A DNA stretch of 45,460 nucleotides, taken from the NCBI GenBank assembly GCA_944327085.1, contig CALVGG010000008.1:1-45460 (forward strand), read 5' to 3'. The notes under the pieces are model-generated. The model saw nothing but the letters and a program-made list of their open reading frames with translations, was not told where the DNA came from and did no database searches. The position numbers and the translations under genes were made by a program. The first letter of the stretch is position 1; each line of letters starts with the position of its first letter. Shown here piece by piece: positions 16,450 through 24,977 of this stretch. This DNA is from an uncultured Elusimicrobiales bacterium. Lineage in GTDB: Bacteria > Elusimicrobiota > Elusimicrobia > Elusimicrobiales > Elusimicrobiaceae.

Positions 16450-18399
16450 ATGTCTTCTACCGTAAATCAATTTTCCGGGCGCACGGCCGCATTTGGTTTT
16501 GGCTCCCGGTCATATACATACCGTTTGGTATTGGCCTTTGTTTTTACTTGTTTTATTTTATTCTCCGTCGTGTTTGACCATTCCCGTACCGGTATTTTTA
16601 TTCTGGCGCTTAGTGTATACCTGTTCTGTACGGATGTATTCCACCGTGCCGCATTAAAAGATTTGCTGGCTGGCCGCCTGTCTTTTGCCGTAATGGTAAG
16701 CCTGAGTGTAACGGCGGCTTTTTTATATTCTGTCTTTAAAACTTTCTTTACTTCCCCATTGTTTGGTTTGCCGGGTGATTTATATTTGGAAGGTTCCCTG
16801 CTGGCGGTATTGGCCCTGTGGATTATGCGCCGGGAAGTGCAGCGCCGGGAACAAACCAAGGTGTTTATCAAAAAATTGGACGATTTCCTACCTAAAGCGG
16901 CCCGCATTTGCCGCAACCGCCGCACATTTAAAGTTTTTGCCCATGAATTAAAACTGGGGGACATTATTTTAGTTAAACCGGGCGAGCGTATCCCCTGTGA
17001 CGGCGTTGTTGTCAAAGGGGCCAGCGCGGTGGATGAAAGCATTATTACGGGTAATATGCTGCCTACCTCCAAAAAGAAAGGCAGTGTTATTTTTGCCGGT
17101 ACTTTAAACAAAGCCGATGAAATTTATATAGAGGTAACCGGCTTGCTTTCTTCTTCCGTAGTGATGGATATTATCAACGCCATTAAAAATAGCGAAATTA
17201 ACCGCGCCCCCGGCGCCTGCCTGTTGGACCGCGCCGCTAAATTTTACATTCCGCTTGCGCTTCTGGCGGCCGCGGGGGTGTTTGTTTGGCTGGCTCATGC
17301 CAACGGATACCAAAATTTATTTTACTATTCCGGTGCGTTTTGGCTGGTGTTGGCGCTGGCCTGCACGCCGGGGTTTGTGTTTGCCGCCTGGATGGGGTAT
17401 TCGTTTGCTTATGCCGGTGCGGCTTCCCATAAAATTATTTTGCAGAATGTAGACGCTTTAAACCAACTGGCCCAGGCCGATACGGTATTTTTTGATAAAA
17501 CCGGCACACTGACACACGGGGAGCTGCGCGTGGAGGGCGTATTTGCCGAAACGGCCGCCCAATTAAAACAAATGTTGGAAAGCGTAGCCTCGGCCGAGCA
17601 AATGGTAGACGGCCCCTTTGCCAAAGCCGTTAATTTGTATGCCAAGCAACACAATGTTAAATTGCGCAAAGTGGTTTCTTTTGACGTATTGCCCGGGTTA
17701 GGGGTGGTGGCCAACTGCGGGCGGGACAAAATTGTTTGCGGGCGCGAAACCTGGCTTAGGGAAATGGGTATAGAAACGCAGGTGGAGATGTTCTCGGGCG
17801 ATAAACCGCTTATTTGCGTGGCCAAAAACGGTAAATTTTTGGGGCATTTAACTTTGTCTGACACGCTTCGCCCGGGCGCGGCGGATGCGGTGCGCTTTTT
17901 GCAGCATAAGGATAAAGAATTGGTGCTTATATCGGGCGACAATGAGCTTTCCGTTTCTTCCATTGCCAAGCAAGTAGGTATTGAAAAAATGAGCTATAAC
18001 GTGCTTCCCCAAACTAAGGCGGAAATTATCAATAATATGCGCGGCGCCGGGCACAAGGTGGTAATGGTGGGGGACGGGTTTAACGATATTATTGCTTTGC
18101 TTCGGTCTGACGCCAGCCTGGTGTTTTTCTCCGGCCGTAACTTATACAATAACTGGGTGGACATTATTATTAAACGTAATGACTTGTACGCCCTGATTGA
18201 TTTATTTAAAATAAATAAAAAGCTTAAGCGGGTAATCCGCTGGAATTTTTTACTGGCTTTTGTGGCCGGGGTGGGTTTGGCTTTTTACGTGCTTTTTGGC
18301 GTACAGGGCCGGCTTGCGTGGTATATGGTTCCGGGCGGGTTGGCGTTAGGGCTTGGAATAGTTTTTTTAAATTCAGCGAGGTTACTTAGAATACGATGA
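16450..18399 (+). CDS. Divergent P1B-type (heavy-metal-like) P-type ATPase
   Basis: A 649-residue P-type ATPase most like the P1B heavy-metal group but without an N-terminal metal-binding domain. Kept: the phosphorylation motif DKTGTLT (Asp349), the actuator segment PGERIPCDGVVV (178-188), a SGDN motif at 495-498, and GDGFND at 541-546. Altered: the dephosphorylation loop TGE reads TGN (200-202); the membrane metal site CPC reads C305-T306-P307; the HP motif of the nucleotide domain reads GP (388-389). It may transport a different ion or lipid, or be a regulatory relative. It overlaps queF by 4 bases. Confidence 0.8.
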   Translation: MSSTVNQFSGRTAAFGFGSRSYTYRLVLAFVFTCFILFSVVFDHSRTGIFILALSVYLFCTDVFHRAALKDLLAGRLSFAVMVSLSVTAAFLYSVFKTFFTSPLFGLPGDLYLEGSLLAVLALWIMRREVQRREQTKVFIKKLDDFLPKAARICRNRRTFKVFAHELKLGDIILVKPGERIPCDGVVVKGASAVDESIITGNMLPTSKKKGSVIFAGTLNKADEIYIEVTGLLSSSVVMDIINAIKNSEINRAPGACLLDRAAKFYIPLALLAAAGVFVWLAHANGYQNLFYYSGAFWLVLALACTPGFVFAAWMGYSFAYAGAASHKIILQNVDALNQLAQADTVFFDKTGTLTHGELRVEGVFAETAAQLKQMLESVASAEQMVDGPFAKAVNLYAKQHNVKLRKVVSFDVLPGLGVVANCGRDKIVCGRETWLREMGIETQVEMFSGDKPLICVAKNGKFLGHLTLSDTLRPGAADAVRFLQHKDKELVLISGDNELSVSSIAKQVGIEKMSYNVLPQTKAEIINNMRGAGHKVVMVGDGFNDIIALLRSDASLVFFSGRNLYNNWVDIIIKRNDLYALIDLFKINKKLKRVIRWNFLLAFVAGVGLAFYVLFGVQGRLAWYMVPGGLALGLGIVFLNSARLLRIR

Positions 18400-18797
18400 C
18401 ACACGATATTGATTTTGGTTATACTTCCGCCCACGCGCGGAAAAATGCAGATGCCGTTCTGCCGGATATACAATGCTGGCCCAACCAGTATAAACGGGAT
18501 TATGATATTAAAATAGAACTGCCGGAGTTTACCTCCGTCTGCCCGAAAACCGGCCTGCCGGATTTTGGCGTGATTACCATTGAATACATACCGGATGAGC
18601 TGTGCCTGGAGTTAAAATCCCTTAAATATTATCTGTTGGAATACCGCGATATGGGTATTTTTATGGAAAATATTGCCAATAAAATTTTGGATGATGTGGT
18701 AAAAGCCTGCCACCCCAAAAAAGCCACGGTAACCGGTACGTTTACCCCGCGCGGCGGTTTGCGTTCGGTTATTGTAGCCAAGTACGAGAAAAAATAA
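18396..18797 (+). CDS. queF: NADPH-dependent preQ0 (7-cyano-7-deazaguanine) reductase
   Basis: A 133-residue unimodular QueF that reduces the nitrile preQ0 to preQ1 in queuosine synthesis. Its signatures are the catalytic Cys49 in SVCPKTGLPDFG with Asp56, the QueF box ELKSLKYYLLEYR, and the C-terminal RGGLRSVI. The start ATGA overlaps the stop of the ATPase gene, so the two are translationally linked although no functional link is known. No preQ1 riboswitch can sit directly upstream because of the overlap. Confidence 0.93.
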   Translation: MTHDIDFGYTSAHARKNADAVLPDIQCWPNQYKRDYDIKIELPEFTSVCPKTGLPDFGVITIEYIPDELCLELKSLKYYLLEYRDMGIFMENIANKILDDVVKACHPKKATVTGTFTPRGGLRSVIVAKYEKK

Positions 18798-18798
18798 A

Positions 18799-19596
18799 AT
18801 GACTAAAAAACCATTTCTTGCGGTATTAGCTGTGTTGTTGGCGTTGGCGGCGGGTGCGGGCGCATTTTACGTGTTGTTTCCGTCTTCTTACCCGGAACCG
18901 GCGGAAGAGCTTGCTGCTGCTTCAACTCCCCGGCAGGAGGAAGATGGTGGCTCCCAGCCACCTGCCCCGTTAAGCCCCAGCATTTCCACCGCAGATATGG
19001 AAAAAGCCTCTTTAGTGGAAGGCATTACCGAAGCGGACGCCAAAAAAAATGAAGTGTTGGACGCTGCCAGTGTGCCTTCCCAGCTTTCCAAAATTAAAGT
19101 AGAGGGTATGGTGGGTATAGCCTCTGCCTCCGCCCAGGAAGACCCTTCCTCTCAGCAAGAACCCCAAACAGAGGAAGCGATTATTTTAAATAATTTGCAG
19201 GACCGCGCCCTTTCCGCCCCCCGGCTGGAAGATATTGTAGCGCAGGACCCTACTGCTAACCTGCCCGAGGATACACAGCCTACCAGCATTACCATGTTGT
19301 CCGCTCCGGTAAAAGTACGTTTAATTAAAAGTACGGATGAATACAAAGAGTTTAAAAAAATTGCCCGCGGCAAATACCCGCAGGTGGATTTTAATAAACA
19401 AATGGTGGTGGTGCTGGAGTCTGACAGCAACCTGCCCGATAAAGTGTTTGAAATCCAAGACGTGCAGGCCAAAGACGGTAAACTCTTGATTACCTACCGT
19501 GTAAATATTTTTGATTTGGACAGCAAATTAAACACCCACACGGCCAAAGCGGTTGCCAAATCCAGCCTGTCGGTGGAATTAAAACAAGTTTTATAA
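18799..19596 (+). CDS. Membrane-anchored or secreted protein with PrcB-like C-terminal domain
   Basis: A 265-residue protein with an N-terminal hydrophobic segment (residues 5-27; signal peptide or anchor). A long low-complexity acidic, Pro/Ser/Gln-rich region follows (about 30-165), then a compact C-terminal domain (about 170-260). The C-terminal pattern YPQVDFNKQMVVVLE followed by KDGKLLITYRV resembles the PrcB C-terminal domain of a spirochaete protease complex subunit. This is a pattern-level resemblance only. It is the last gene of the ileS operon, one base after queF. Function unknown; probably envelope-located. Confidence 0.6.
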   Translation: MTKKPFLAVLAVLLALAAGAGAFYVLFPSSYPEPAEELAAASTPRQEEDGGSQPPAPLSPSISTADMEKASLVEGITEADAKKNEVLDAASVPSQLSKIKVEGMVGIASASAQEDPSSQQEPQTEEAIILNNLQDRALSAPRLEDIVAQDPTANLPEDTQPTSITMLSAPVKVRLIKSTDEYKEFKKIARGKYPQVDFNKQMVVVLESDSNLPDKVFEIQDVQAKDGKLLITYRVNIFDLDSKLNTHTAKAVAKSSLSVELKQVL

Positions 19597-19715
19597 TAAT
19601 TAAAAGGTTGGTAAAAAATATATTGTTTGTTGAATACAAAAATATTTTTTAAAATGGATTTTGTAGGGAAAAATATCTGAAAAATCATTGTATCCGTATT
19701 TGGGGAATTGAATTT

Positions 19716-20105
19716 ATGTTTCTTAACAAGGTAGGTCTTTGGATTTGGAAAGCCATCAGCTTTCCTTGGACATTGCATCAATGGCTAACAAAGAGTTTTG
19801 TTTCTGGTACTCTTCCTTTATTGGATTCTATTGGATTAATTATTGTAGAAATCACTCTATTTTGTTTTTGCAGTTTTTGTTTAGGGCTTTTATTAAGGGT
19901 AATTGGGCCTGTTTCAGATGCTGTTCTTATGACAATAGGGATATTGTGGGGGGTATTTTTGCTCGTGGTTGTTATCTATTTGTGGATTATTCCCCCGTAT
20001 AGGTTGTTAAATGTTTTCATAAGAATCGGTTGGACATGGGTTCTGTTTGTGTGTGGAGTATTTCAGTATTTAATGATTGTGATGATTGGGTATAAGGGCA
20101 ATTAG
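19716..20105 (+). CDS. Small hypothetical membrane protein, AT-rich
   Basis: A 129-residue protein of unknown function with about three hydrophobic segments (near residues 35-62, 68-92 and 104-124) and no recognised domain. Base composition is clearly more AT-rich than its neighbours, and 120 AT-rich bases precede it, suggesting a recent arrival or a weakly constrained gene. GGGG sits 10 bases before ATG. The leader GGGGAATTGAATT also occurs directly before cas9. A strong terminator follows. Coding status is likely but not certain. Confidence 0.55.
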   Translation: MFLNKVGLWIWKAISFPWTLHQWLTKSFVSGTLPLLDSIGLIIVEITLFCFCSFCLGLLLRVIGPVSDAVLMTIGILWGVFLLVVVIYLWIIPPYRLLNVFIRIGWTWVLFVCGVFQYLMIVMIGYKGN

Positions 20106-20116
20106 TTTTTTCAATA

Positions 20117-20148
20117 AAACGCCCCGGGTGTAAAAACCCGGGGCGTTT
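20117..20148. terminator. Bidirectional terminator between small membrane gene and HU gene
   Basis: A perfect 13-bp GC-rich stem (20117-20129 with 20136-20148), loop GTAAAA, flanked by T-rich and A-rich stretches that serve both convergent genes. Confidence 0.92.
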
Positions 20149-20164
20149 ATTTTAAAAAGCGGGG

Positions 20165-20425
20165 TTATTTAAGCAGATTTTCCGACGGTTTAAACCGCAC
20201 TTTTTGTTTGGCGGGCACGTGTACCTTTTCGCCCGTTTTGGGGTTGCGGCGCGTAACAGGGCGGGCCGTTTTTAAATGAAAAGAGCCAAAATTGCTGATG
20301 ACCACCTTGCCGTCCCTCTTCAGGCCGTGTTTAATAATTTCAAACACTTTGTCTACCGAGGTTTTGGCTTGTTTCTTGTCTAATACATGGCGGGTAAGAT
20401 GGCGGATAACGTCGTCTTTATTCAT
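20165..20425 (-). CDS. HU/IHF-family DNA-binding protein
   Basis: An 86-residue histone-like protein that bends and compacts DNA as a dimer. It has the family pattern: an N-terminal helix pair, then DGKVVISNFGSFHLKTA, the beta-arm ARPVTRRNPKTGEKVHVPAKQKVRF with the intercalating proline in RNPKTGE, and a C-terminal helix. HU and IHF cannot be separated by eye; one gene of this kind is usual in small genomes. It is the last gene of the plsY-gpsA operon, 29 bases after gpsA, with AAGGA/AGAAG before ATG. Confidence 0.92.
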   Translation of the reverse strand: MNKDDVIRHLTRHVLDKKQAKTSVDKVFEIIKHGLKRDGKVVISNFGSFHLKTARPVTRRNPKTGEKVHVPAKQKVRFKPSENLLK

Positions 20426-20454
20426 AATTCTTCTTTCCTTATTTCCTTATATAC

Positions 20455-21459
20455 TTATTTGTTTCCACGGTTTACAAACCCCATGGCATGCAGCAGCACA
20501 TGCGGTTTTTCCCCTTTGCATACAATTTGCCAAATGGCGTCAATAATGGGGGTGTTTAAATGGTTTTTGCGGGCAATGTCATACACGCTTTGTACGGTAT
20601 TTACGCCCTCGGCAATGGTGCCTACTTCTTTTTTGGCCTCTTCCAGCGAAAGGCCGGAGCCCAATTTTTCGCCCAGTCTGCGGTTGCGGGAAATGGCGGA
20701 CATACCGGTTAAAATAGCGTCCCCAAACCCGGCCAGGCTGTAAACGGTGTTTGCCTCGCCGCCCTGGCTTACGATAATGTCGTTCATTTCGGCCAAAGCT
20801 TGGGTAATTAAGGCCGCTTTGGCGTTGGCGCCGTCTCCAATGCCGTCAATTACGCCGCAGCCGATAGCCAGCACGTTCTTAATCCCGCCGCCGTATTCCA
20901 CGCCGCGGCGGTCCTGCGCGGGCACCACAATAATGGGGTCTGCGTTGAACACTTCGGCAATTTGGGCGGTTAAATCCGGGTCTTTGCCGGCCAGCATAAT
21001 TTTGGTGGGCACCCCTTGTGCTACTTCCAGCGCAAAGCTGGGGCCGCTGAAGGCCAGGGCTTTGCCCTGTATTTGCGGAAGTTCTTCTTCCACAATTTCA
21101 CAAATGGTTTTGAAGGTTTTGTCTTCAATGCCTTTGGATGCGCTTACCACCGGCACGGACTTGCCGGCCAAAAGCGGTTTTAACTGTTCCCGGCAGAAGG
21201 CGCGTATGGCTTTGGAAGAGATAACAAAAACAATCAAGTCGGTATCTTTTACGGCCTCGGCCACGCTGCCGGTAAGGCGGATATTGTCGTGCAGTTTAAA
21301 ATTAGGGATATTGGGGTGCGTGCCGCTGGTTTTAAGTACATTTAAAAGCGGTTCGGAATATTCCCACAAAGCTACGCGGTAGCCTTTTTTTGCCAGGTGT
21401 TGGGCAATTACGCTGCCCCAAATACCAGCCCCAAAAACGGTGATGTTATTTATTTTCAT
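20455..21459 (-). CDS. gpsA: NAD(P)-dependent glycerol-3-phosphate dehydrogenase
   Basis: A 334-residue enzyme reducing dihydroxyacetone phosphate to sn-glycerol 3-phosphate, the backbone for phospholipids. Marks: the Rossmann motif VFGAGIWGSVIAQHLA at the N terminus, SASKGIE, FSGPSFALEVAQG, and the catalytic Lys region GGGIKNVLAIGCGVIDG. I start at the ATG at 21459, which puts the Rossmann motif at residues 6-12 as is normal for GpsA; an in-frame ATG 30 bases upstream is less likely. It overlaps the end of plsY by 14 bases, and its product is PlsY's substrate acceptor, so the pair forms a pathway unit. Confidence 0.94.
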   Translation of the reverse strand: MKINNITVFGAGIWGSVIAQHLAKKGYRVALWEYSEPLLNVLKTSGTHPNIPNFKLHDNIRLTGSVAEAVKDTDLIVFVISSKAIRAFCREQLKPLLAGKSVPVVSASKGIEDKTFKTICEIVEEELPQIQGKALAFSGPSFALEVAQGVPTKIMLAGKDPDLTAQIAEVFNADPIIVVPAQDRRGVEYGGGIKNVLAIGCGVIDGIGDGANAKAALITQALAEMNDIIVSQGGEANTVYSLAGFGDAILTGMSAISRNRRLGEKLGSGLSLEEAKKEVGTIAEGVNTVQSVYDIARKNHLNTPIIDAIWQIVCKGEKPHVLLHAMGFVNRGNK

Positions 21460-22084
21460 TTTCGTGTCTCTTTTTGGCGCCGTCTTCAAATTTTAATTCT
21501 TTGTGTGCCAGCAGGCGTTTGATGTTGGGCACATGTTTATAAATAACCAGCAAAGCAATGGCCGTTACCATTATATTGACGGACATGGGATGATTACCAA
21601 TTAAAAAGCTGGCAATAGGCAATACAATGCAGGCAAAGATGGAGCCGATGGAAATGCGCCCCCACAAAGCCACGCAGATAACAAACACGCCAAAAGCAAT
21701 GGCGGTGGGAATGGGCAAAAGCGCCGCAAACACGCCGGCGGAAGTAGCCACGCCCTTGCCGCCGCGGAATTTAAGGTAAATCGTCCACATATGGCCCAAG
21801 ATGGCAATGGTGCCGCAGGCAATGGCTACCCAATATTTGTGCGGATAATCGGCGCATAAATACAAAGCGGCCGAAACAGGGATAAACCCTTTTAAAGCGT
21901 CCACCAAAAACGTGCTTACGCCGGCCCATTTGCCAACGGTGCGGTATACGTTAGCCGCGCCGGGGTTGCCCGATCCGTGCTCCCGTATATCAATACCCAT
22001 TACTTTTTTGGCAATCAGGTAGCCGGTGGGAATGGCTCCCAGGAAATAACTTACTAAAATCAAAACGATAACGGTAGTGGTCAT
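21446..22084 (-). CDS. plsY: Acyl-phosphate:glycerol-3-phosphate acyltransferase
   Basis: A 212-residue inner-membrane enzyme that moves an acyl group from acyl phosphate to glycerol 3-phosphate, making lysophosphatidate. The three PlsY signatures are visible: GSGNPGAANVYR near residue 37, KFRGGKGVATSAG near residue 107, and a C-terminal GNHP...YKHVPNIKRL segment. Five or so membrane helices. It is the first gene of a plsY-gpsA-HU operon. A TATAAT box ends 7 bases before ATG and no Shine-Dalgarno is present. Confidence 0.94.
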   Translation of the reverse strand: MTTTVIVLILVSYFLGAIPTGYLIAKKVMGIDIREHGSGNPGAANVYRTVGKWAGVSTFLVDALKGFIPVSAALYLCADYPHKYWVAIACGTIAILGHMWTIYLKFRGGKGVATSAGVFAALLPIPTAIAFGVFVICVALWGRISIGSIFACIVLPIASFLIGNHPMSVNIMVTAIALLVIYKHVPNIKRLLAHKELKFEDGAKKRHENENK

Positions 22085-22091
22085 ATATTCT

Positions 22092-22097
22092 ATTATA
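22092..22097 (-). promoter_or_regulatory. TATAAT box directly before plsY (leaderless-type promoter)
   Basis: A perfect TATAAT on the minus strand ends 7 bases before the plsY ATG. There is no Shine-Dalgarno and no clear -35 box. Confidence 0.5.
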
Positions 22098-22160
22098 TTA
22101 AATTTTATTACAGGGGTTTTATGTGGCTTTTTGAATGTTTTTTATATACACTTAATATAT

Positions 22161-23162
22161 ATGAAATATTTTACCTATTTTTTAGCCTTTTTGTGTTGTT
22201 TGCCCGGTTTTGCCTATGGGCAGGAGGAAGACGCGGCCCCGCAAATTAATGCGGATGCGTTTTTAGCCCAGAAGGCTTTTACCGTATGGCCTGACGAGCG
22301 CACCCCGGACGGGACCGTTCCCGCGGCCCATTGCCAGGCTGTGCGTTTAAATAAGGACTGGTTTCTTACTGCGGCCCATTGTGTGTACGACTTTTGCGGC
22401 GGCAACCGCGCCTGCGTGTTGGAGTTTGACTTGGCCCAATCGCCGGACCCGCTTTCCGCCCAAGCCCGCGTGCGCAGCAATTCCACCCAGCGCAATGTGT
22501 TTATTTACCCCGGATATAACCCCAACCAAAACCGCAGCAGCAGTTTTGACGTGGCGCTCATTCGCTTTGCACCGGGGAAAGACGGCTATTTGTTTATGGA
22601 CACCGCTGCCCAAAAAGAAATTTCCCGTGCCGAGTTTGAAAAGAAGCTCCCCTTTTACCCGGAGACCCAAGCCCAGTGGAACCCTTCCACCCCGCGCCTG
22701 GCCACGTTTGACGCGGCCGTATCGGCGCGCATCACCCAGCCCATTGCCGTCCCTCGGGCGGAAAACGGAAGTATTTCCTGGCTGTATAACGCCGGCGGGC
22801 AGGCATTTTTTGTAAGCGAGCTGCAGCACTGCATTTCCACCGCGTTTGGCGTGCAGCAGGGTAACAGCGGCGGCGGCGTGTTTACGGCGGACGGGGATTT
22901 GATTGGCATTGTGTCTATGTCTGTGCAAAACAAAAACGGCGCGGCCGTGTTTAAAGACGCGGACGGCAAACCCTTGCCCACCCTGCAAAATGCGGATGCT
23001 TATTTTATTTTTACCGGTTTTTCCAGCGGGGTGTTGTCTTTTATTCGCAATTATGTGCCCCGGGTGCGTTTTGTGGGGGCGGTGCCGCGTTCTGCCCAGC
23101 TGACCAACGAGAAATTTAACCGCATTATTTCCGTGTTGGACCGCGCCATGCAGGCCAGTTAA
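22161..23162 (+). CDS. Secreted trypsin-like serine protease
   Basis: A 333-residue exported S1-family (chymotrypsin-fold) protease. The signal peptide MKYFTYFLAFLCCLPGFAYG fits cleavage after residue 20; I use the ATG at 22161 because the longer in-frame start would bury it. The catalytic triad is readable: His73 in LTAAHC, Asp130 in SFDVALI and Ser236 in GNSGGGV. Extra Cys residues (58, 74, 79, 85, 224) suggest disulfides and a periplasmic or extracellular site. It is not a DegP type, having no PDZ domain. Its stop overlaps the convergent hflX stop by 4 bases. No Shine-Dalgarno; TACACT lies 8 bases before ATG. Confidence 0.87.
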   Translation: MKYFTYFLAFLCCLPGFAYGQEEDAAPQINADAFLAQKAFTVWPDERTPDGTVPAAHCQAVRLNKDWFLTAAHCVYDFCGGNRACVLEFDLAQSPDPLSAQARVRSNSTQRNVFIYPGYNPNQNRSSSFDVALIRFAPGKDGYLFMDTAAQKEISRAEFEKKLPFYPETQAQWNPSTPRLATFDAAVSARITQPIAVPRAENGSISWLYNAGGQAFFVSELQHCISTAFGVQQGNSGGGVFTADGDLIGIVSMSVQNKNGAAVFKDADGKPLPTLQNADAYFIFTGFSSGVLSFIRNYVPRVRFVGAVPRSAQLTNEKFNRIISVLDRAMQAS

Positions 23163-24394
23163 CCCAAGCGGTGTTGAAGGCTTTTAAAATTACCCTCCGT
23201 GGCCATAAAAGTAAGCGTTAGGCCGCGGGGGGTTTCTTTTCTGTCTATTACCAGGGATTTTTCGTAAAACAGACCCAAAAGGTGCAGCTGGTCCAGCCGC
23301 AGGGAAAGGGTGTGCACTTGCCACTTGTAAGAGGCGGCCTGTTCCACCCGCCTTAAAAGGGCGGTCAGGTTGGCTTCTTCCAGCGCGCTTACAAAAACTG
23401 CCTGCGGGTATTGCGTGCGCAAAAGCGCCAACTGGCCGGGGGAAAGCAGGTCTGCCTTGTTAAAAACGGTAATGAGGGGGATGTTTTGCGCCTTTAAATC
23501 CGTAATAATTTGCAGCACGGTGGCTTCCTGCTCCCGGCGGTTGGGGGCGGCCGCGTCCTGCACATGCAGGATGACATCGGCAAAGGAAGTTTCCTCCAGC
23601 GTGGCCCTAAAGGAGGTTACCAAACTGTGCGGCAGTTTTTGTATAAAACCCACCGTGTCCGTAAACAGCATTTCACCTCCGCTGGGCATGCGCACGCGGC
23701 GGGTGGTAGGGTCCAAGGTGGCAAAAAGTTTGTCATCGGCGTATACGCTTTGGGTTTGGGTAAGCGCGTTTAAAAGGGTGCTTTTGCCGGCGTTGGTGTA
23801 GCCCACCAGCGCTATTTGCGGCAGAGGAATCTGGGCGCGGCGTTGGCGGCGCAGGCTGCGGCCGGCTTTTACGGCTTCTATTTCTTTTTCCAGGCGGCTG
23901 ATGCGCAGGCGCAGGCGGCGGCGGTCATACTCCAGCTTGCGTTCCCCCGGGCCGCGCATACCAATGCCGCCTTTTTGCTGCATCATGGCCGCCCCGCGGC
24001 CGGACAAGCGGGGTAAAAGATATTTTAACTGCGCCAGTTCCACCTGTAATTTGCCTTCCTGCGTGCGTGCGCGTTGGGCAAAAATGTCTAAAATAAGGCG
24101 GGTGCGGTCCAACACTTTGGCGGGGAGGATTTCCTCCAAATTATTTTGCTGGGCGGGGGAAATTTCATCGTCAAAAATAACGCTGTCCGCCCGCAGTATT
24201 TGCGCTTGGGCGGCAATTTCCTGCAGTTTGCCTTTGCCAATTAAGGTGGCCGCGTTAAAGGCTTCCACCTTTACGCGGAAAGATTCCACCACTTCCGCTC
24301 CGGCGGTATGGGTTAAGCGGTGCAATTCTTGCAGGGTTTCTTCGTTTTGGGGTTGGGTTTTAAGGCTGGCACTTACCAGAATCACGCGTTCCAT
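23159..24394 (-). CDS. hflX: Ribosome-associated GTPase HflX
   Basis: A 411-residue GTPase that binds the 50S subunit and rescues or splits stalled ribosomes. Family marks: the N-terminal HflX domain with IGKGKLQEIA and VIFDDEISPAQQNNLE, the glycine-rich segment QQKGGIGMRGPGE near residue 140, a Lys/Arg-rich coiled coil, then the G domain with G1 GYTNAGKST near residue 198, G3 DTVGF and G4 NKAD. It ends in convergent overlap with the protease gene. A TAAAAT box lies 6 bases before ATG and no Shine-Dalgarno is present. Confidence 0.94.
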   Translation of the reverse strand: MERVILVSASLKTQPQNEETLQELHRLTHTAGAEVVESFRVKVEAFNAATLIGKGKLQEIAAQAQILRADSVIFDDEISPAQQNNLEEILPAKVLDRTRLILDIFAQRARTQEGKLQVELAQLKYLLPRLSGRGAAMMQQKGGIGMRGPGERKLEYDRRRLRLRISRLEKEIEAVKAGRSLRRQRRAQIPLPQIALVGYTNAGKSTLLNALTQTQSVYADDKLFATLDPTTRRVRMPSGGEMLFTDTVGFIQKLPHSLVTSFRATLEETSFADVILHVQDAAAPNRREQEATVLQIITDLKAQNIPLITVFNKADLLSPGQLALLRTQYPQAVFVSALEEANLTALLRRVEQAASYKWQVHTLSLRLDQLHLLGLFYEKSLVIDRKETPRGLTLTFMATEGNFKSLQHRLG

Positions 24395-24400
24395 AATTTT

Positions 24401-24406
24401 ATTTTA
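24401..24406 (-). promoter_or_regulatory. TAAAAT box directly before hflX (leaderless-type promoter)
   Basis: TAAAAT on the minus strand, extended to TATAAAAT, ends 6 bases before the hflX ATG, with no Shine-Dalgarno. Confidence 0.45.
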
Positions 24407-24491
24407 TAAAAGTTTATTGCAGGGGGGCTTGCTTTGTTTTTTTTTTTTGATACAGTGGGTTTTGGGCTTAGCATATGGAGGGGTATAGATC

Positions 24492-24974
24492 ATGAGTAAA
24501 AAAGGCGGATTTACGCTTATAGAGTTGTTAGTGGTAGTTTTAATAATTGGGATTTTAGCTTCTGTGGCTTTGCCTCAATATGAAAAAGCAGTGATGAAAG
24601 CGCGTGCAATCAATGCCATACAAGTGATGGAGAGCATTGCCAAAGCCAGCGAAGCGTATTATTTAGCGAATGGGAGTTATACGGAGCGAGTGGAAAACTT
24701 GGATATTGAATTTCCGCAGTGTGGTACGGGTTCCGTCGTTAGTTGCGACGACTATTTTATGATAGATTTGTTAAGTCAAGACTCTGCCAAGGCCACAAAA
24801 GGAAATGTTTATATGTCTTACTGCCCGGGTATTACAGTTTGGGAAGAATGTCAAACAAAAGGAGATTTTTCCTACTTTATTAATTTTAATGTACATCCAA
24901 CAGCTCCGGGGGAGCGTACTTGCATTGGTAAAACAGATAAAGGAAAAGCGTTTTGCAAGACAATGAGTTTTTAA
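24492..24974 (+). CDS. Type IV pilin-like (prepilin) protein
   Basis: A 160-residue protein with a class III signal peptide. The short basic leader MSKKGG ends at the prepilin peptidase site G6/F7, followed by FTLIELLVVVLIIGILASVALPQYEKAV, where the +5 Glu (E11) is conserved. The globular part has six Cys residues (near 77, 85, 112, 119, 139 and 155), so disulfides are likely, and a C-terminal Cys pair region as in major pilins. It could be a type IV pilus subunit or a type II secretion pseudopilin; no assembly genes lie nearby. GGAGGGG 8-9 bases before ATG is a strong ribosome site. Confidence 0.88.
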   Translation: MSKKGGFTLIELLVVVLIIGILASVALPQYEKAVMKARAINAIQVMESIAKASEAYYLANGSYTERVENLDIEFPQCGTGSVVSCDDYFMIDLLSQDSAKATKGNVYMSYCPGITVWEECQTKGDFSYFINFNVHPTAPGERTCIGKTDKGKAFCKTMSF

Positions 24975-24977
24975 ACT

